Below the pieces are notes generated by a model. The model did not search any database. It was not told the origin of the DNA and worked only from the letters and a program-made list of their open reading frames with translations. From assembly GCA_946478965.1 (NCBI GenBank), contig CAMLDQ010000075.1, positions 1 through 9,805 of the forward strand: a stretch of 9,805 nucleotides of DNA, written 5' to 3'. This DNA comes from an uncultured Methylobacillus sp. (GTDB taxonomy: Bacteria; Pseudomonadota; Gammaproteobacteria; Burkholderiales; Methylophilaceae). The first letter of the stretch is position 1; every line of letters starts with the position of its first letter. A program made the position numbers and the translations under genes. Positions 7,738 to 9,805 of this stretch are shown here, piece by piece.

Positions 7738-7761
7738 CATTGACCAACCGGTTGGTCAATG
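7738..7761. promoter_or_regulatory. Perfect 24-bp palindrome, probable TetR operator
   Basis: The left arm CATTGACCAACC (7738-7749) is followed without spacer by its exact reverse complement GGTTGGTCAATG (7750-7761). Symmetry breaks at 7737/7762. It sits 35 bp upstream of tetR and 114 bp upstream of the divergent antiporter. On the minus strand, TTGGTC (7747-7742), which lies inside the palindrome, and GATAAG (7724-7719) are 17 nt apart and could be the tetR -35/-10. A bound dimer would then mask the -35. TetR proteins bind as dimers to palindromes of about this length. The symmetry is seen directly; binding by the neighbouring TetR is inference with strong positional support. Confidence 0.82.
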
Positions 7762-7875
7762 CGCCGGGAGCCGATGGTACCCAGCCAGATTCCGGCATAT
7801 CCAAACCGGCATTTCTGCGTTAAAGTCCAAGCTGACCACGGTTTACAAGCCCGTCTTCGACCTTCAGAGTATCTA

Positions 7876-9102
7876 ATGGAATTGCATCAATTTTTTCTGC
7901 TCTTTGCGATTGTACTAATCGCTGCACGCGTATTTTCCGAAACCGTTGCCCGCTTCGGCATTCCTGCCGTGATCGGCGAACTGCTGGCCGGAGTAATGGT
8001 AGGGCCTTCGCTGCTGGGCTGGGTATCCCCGGATGCCACCATGAAACTGCTGGCCGAAATCGGCATCATCCTGCTGCTGTTTGAGGTGGGCATGGATACC
8101 GACCTTCGTCGCCTGGCGGCGTCCGGCAGCAAACCGGTGGTGGTCGCCGTGATCGGCTTTCTGCTGCCGTTCGGCCTTGGATACGGCATTAGCGCCTGGG
8201 GCTTCGGGCTGTCCCAGCTGACGGCGCTGTTCATCGGCGGCACGCTGACGGCGACCAGCATCGGCATCACCGTGCGCGTGCTCGACGACCTGAAGAAACG
8301 CCAGACGGACGAGGCGCAGATCGTCATCGGCGCCGCGGTTCTTGACGATATTCTGGGCGTGCTGGCCCTGGCTTTCCTCTACCAATTCGCGGTCGAACAG
8401 AACGTATCGGTAAAGGCACTGGGGGAAGTCGGACTCTACATCCTACTGTTCATGGTGCTGGCCCCATTCGTGGCCAAGTTCGCCGCGGAAATCATCGATC
8501 TGTTTGACCGCCGGTCAGCCTCGCCTGGACTGCTATTGACCATGGCGCTGGCGCTGATCCTGCTGTTTTCCTGGCTGGCGCACTTGGTCGGGGCGCCGGA
8601 AATCATGGGGGGCTTTGCTGCCGGCCTCGCCTTCGGCCAAAACTTCGGCCTCAAGATGCGTGTCTGGCTGGCGCCCGGCTACAGCATCGCCTTTACCCCC
8701 AGCCCCAAGCTGGCGCATCGTGTGGAAGAACAAATGCGGCCACTGATACACACTTTCTCGCCGCTGTTTTTCGTGATGGTGGGGGTATCGCTCGACCTGA
8801 ACGCAATCGACTGGAGTTCGGCCGCCATGTGGGCATTGGCGGGCGCTCTGCTGCTGGCGGCATTCGCCGGCAAGTTCATTGCCGGATTCTGCATTCGCGC
8901 GCCGAGAAAAATGCAAACGGCCATCGGCATCTCGATGATACCGCGCGGCGAAGTGGGGCTCATTTTCGCGCAACTCGGCTTCAGCCAAGGCATTTTACCC
9001 GGCTCACTGTACGCGGCACTGCTGATTGTGATCGCGCTGACCACGATGACCCCACCTTTCCTGCTCAAGTGGTTTTATTCGGCCAAGGATGCTAGGGATT
9101 GA
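7876..9102 (+). CDS. CPA2-family cation:proton antiporter (Na+/H+ exchanger, NapA-like)
   Basis: Polytopic inner-membrane antiporter exchanging Na+ or K+ for protons. 408 aa, nearly all hydrophobic, consistent with 11-13 membrane segments of a Na_H_Exchanger domain. Family landmarks are GIPAVIGELLAGVMVGPSLLG near residues 28-48, LLLFEVGMDTDLRRL (66-80), GTLTATSIGITVRVLDDL (122-139) and AAVLDDILGVL (153-163). The adjacent pair D157-D158 matches the two-Asp ion-binding motif of electrogenic exchangers such as NapA. The protein ends after the membrane domain, with no TrkA-N/RCK domain, so it is not a full KefB/KefC. The start ATG at 7876 begins MELHQFFLLF; only a weak AGAG (7866-7869) precedes it. 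In-frame codons back to 7759 are soluble-like and run into the palindrome, so I left them out. It is divergent from tetR and overlaps the end of ampD by 11 bp. Confidence 0.9.
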   Translation: MELHQFFLLFAIVLIAARVFSETVARFGIPAVIGELLAGVMVGPSLLGWVSPDATMKLLAEIGIILLLFEVGMDTDLRRLAASGSKPVVVAVIGFLLPFGLGYGISAWGFGLSQLTALFIGGTLTATSIGITVRVLDDLKKRQTDEAQIVIGAAVLDDILGVLALAFLYQFAVEQNVSVKALGEVGLYILLFMVLAPFVAKFAAEIIDLFDRRSASPGLLLTMALALILLFSWLAHLVGAPEIMGGFAAGLAFGQNFGLKMRVWLAPGYSIAFTPSPKLAHRVEEQMRPLIHTFSPLFFVMVGVSLDLNAIDWSSAAMWALAGALLLAAFAGKFIAGFCIRAPRKMQTAIGISMIPRGEVGLIFAQLGFSQGILPGSLYAALLIVIALTTMTPPFLLKWFYSAKDARD

Positions 9103-9628
9103 TTCGCTTCCAATCGAAACAGGGCCCGGGATCGGTCTTACGCCCCGGCGCGATATCCGAGTGGCCGACCACCTCGGCAATCCGGTAGGCCTGCTTCAGC
9201 GCTTGCAATAACAGAGTCAGCATTTCGTACTGGGCATCCTCGAACGGGGTTGCATCGTCCCCTTCCAGTTCAATGCCGATGGAGAAATCGTTGCAGCGCT
9301 CACGGCCCCGCCAGCTGGATACACCCGCATGCCAAGCCCGTTTACCACAGGGAACGAACTGGATCAGCTCGCCATCCCGCCGAATAAAGAAGTGTGCTGA
9401 AACACGCAGCTGGTGGATGGTTTGATAATATGGGTGATCGGCCGGGTTCAATCGGTTGGTGAACAGATCGATCACGCCGTCTCCCCCGAATTCTCCTGGC
9501 GGCAGGCTGATGTTGTGGATCACCACCAGGTCGATTTGCGTTCCAGCTTCGCGTTCGTCGCAATTCGGGGAAGCAATCTGACGGGCAACATTCAGCCTTC
9601 CGGCACCATCGACAAGCAGTGTCGTCAT
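9092..9628 (-). CDS. ampD: 1,6-anhydro-N-acetylmuramyl-L-alanine amidase
   Basis: Cytoplasmic zinc amidase of peptidoglycan recycling. It removes the peptide from anhydro-muropeptides, and in organisms with an AmpR/AmpC circuit its loss induces beta-lactamase. 178 aa, near the 183 aa of E. coli AmpD. Zinc ligands are H38 (VVIHNISLPPGEFGG), H156 (VVGHSDIAPGRKTDPG) and D166. The catalytic Glu is probably E120 (SIGIELEG) and K164 is the conserved Lys near the active site. No signal peptide is present, which fits the cytoplasmic enzyme rather than AmiD. I chose ATG 9628 (MTTLLVDGAGRLNVARQIAS) because it aligns in length with relatives. The GTG at 9670 would add 14 unfamiliar residues. The ribosome site is weak (GGGA). 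It converges on the antiporter with an 11-bp overlap and diverges from the exchanger-like gene 57 bp away. No ampR or ampC is seen in the window. Confidence 0.95.
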   Translation of the reverse strand: MTTLLVDGAGRLNVARQIASPNCDEREAGTQIDLVVIHNISLPPGEFGGDGVIDLFTNRLNPADHPYYQTIHQLRVSAHFFIRRDGELIQFVPCGKRAWHAGVSSWRGRERCNDFSIGIELEGDDATPFEDAQYEMLTLLLQALKQAYRIAEVVGHSDIAPGRKTDPGPCFDWKRINP

Positions 9629-9649
9629 GCGTCCCGTTCCCGATTCCGA

Positions 9650-9655
9650 TACAAT
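9650..9655 (+). promoter_or_regulatory. Possible -10 element for the right-edge exchanger gene
   Basis: TACAAT lies 30 nt before the ATG at 9686, in a TACAATCGC context. No recognisable -35 is found 16-18 bp upstream, where the sequence is already the ampD start region. Offered only as a candidate. Confidence 0.3.
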
Positions 9656-9685
9656 CGCTGCGCAAACCACTCTTCCGGAGCCTTC

Positions 9686-9805
9686 ATGGTATTTTTCGAA
9701 CTCGTCGTCATGCTGGTGGTGATTCTAGTCGCTGCCGAGGTCTTTACCAACGCCCTTGAACATCTGGGCGAAAAGCTACGGATTTCGGAAGGCGTCACCG
9801 GCTCC
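9686..9805 (+). CDS. Sodium/calcium exchanger-like membrane protein, N-terminal 40 codons (runs off right edge)
   Basis: The frame is open from ATG 9686 to the last base. GGAG at 9677-9680 is a ribosome binding site 5 nt upstream. The first 17 residues (MVFFELVVMLVVILVAA) form a membrane segment. They are followed by EVFTNALEHLGEKLRISEGV and TGS, which resembles the start of the first alpha-repeat region of CaCA-family sodium:calcium antiporters, where a helix with E-x-F/L-x-x-A-x-E-x-LG and a GVTGS-type turn recurs. The diagnostic G-T-x-x-PE motif would lie just past the window, so the family call is probable rather than proven. It is divergent from ampD. Confidence 0.65.
   Translation, partial: MVFFELVVMLVVILVAAEVFTNALEHLGEKLRISEGVTGS

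Noticed and set aside
7703..7804. Upstream extension of tetR through the palindrome
   Set aside because: The added 34 residues lie outside the TetR fold, and the palindrome reads better as an operator than as coding sequence.
9629..9670. Upstream GTG start for ampD at 9670
   Set aside because: It adds 14 residues with no family match. The ATG at 9628 gives the normal AmpD length and N-terminus.
1..9805. Mobile element, CRISPR array, tRNA or defence system
   Set aside because: I looked for transposase or integrase genes, regularly spaced repeats, and tRNA-like cloverleaf cores and saw none. Every sizeable coding region is accounted for by a familiar chromosomal family.

Overview
This window looks like ordinary chromosome from a betaproteobacterium. 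The basis is the topoisomerase I with a single visible zinc ribbon, three GxxGPY repeats and a Lys/Ala tail, the moderately GC-rich coding style, and close-packed Gram-negative envelope genes. A Nitrosomonadales/Gallionellaceae-like host is a guess from general familiarity, not something the sequence proves. I saw no tRNA, rRNA, CRISPR array, insertion sequence, integrase or phage gene.

Layout, left to right. (1) The 3' end of topA (+) runs in from the left edge. (2) A penicillin-binding D,D-endopeptidase of the PBP7 type (pbpG, -) converges on it. (3) A 302-bp divergent intergenic region separates pbpG from tpx (+), a thiol peroxidase. It holds a perfect 9-bp inverted repeat between the best -35 and -10 of pbpG, plus several small hairpins on the tpx side. 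(4) Converging on tpx is a compact three-gene operon on the minus strand, transcribed in the order tetR, membrane-fusion lipoprotein, RND pump. The start signals of the second and third genes overlap the end of the preceding gene. (5) Upstream of tetR is a perfect 24-bp palindrome, the most conspicuous regulatory signal in the window. It also lies upstream of the divergent gene (6), a CPA2-family cation:proton antiporter (+). (7) ampD (-), the cytoplasmic anhydro-muropeptide amidase, converges on the antiporter with overlapping ends. (8) Divergent from ampD, the first 40 codons of an apparent sodium/calcium-exchanger-like membrane protein run off the right edge.

How the genes may work together. 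pbpG and ampD act at two stages of peptidoglycan turnover (periplasmic cross-link cleavage and cytoplasmic muropeptide recycling). tetR-MFP-RND is a self-contained drug or solute efflux module that lacks its own outer-membrane channel and so probably borrows a TolC-like one. The antiporter and the exchanger handle monovalent and divalent cations. The palindrome suggests that TetR represses its own operon, and possibly the antiporter as well.

I found no convincing new multi-gene system. The points most worth following are the two operator-like inverted repeats and the possible shared control of the efflux pump and the antiporter.
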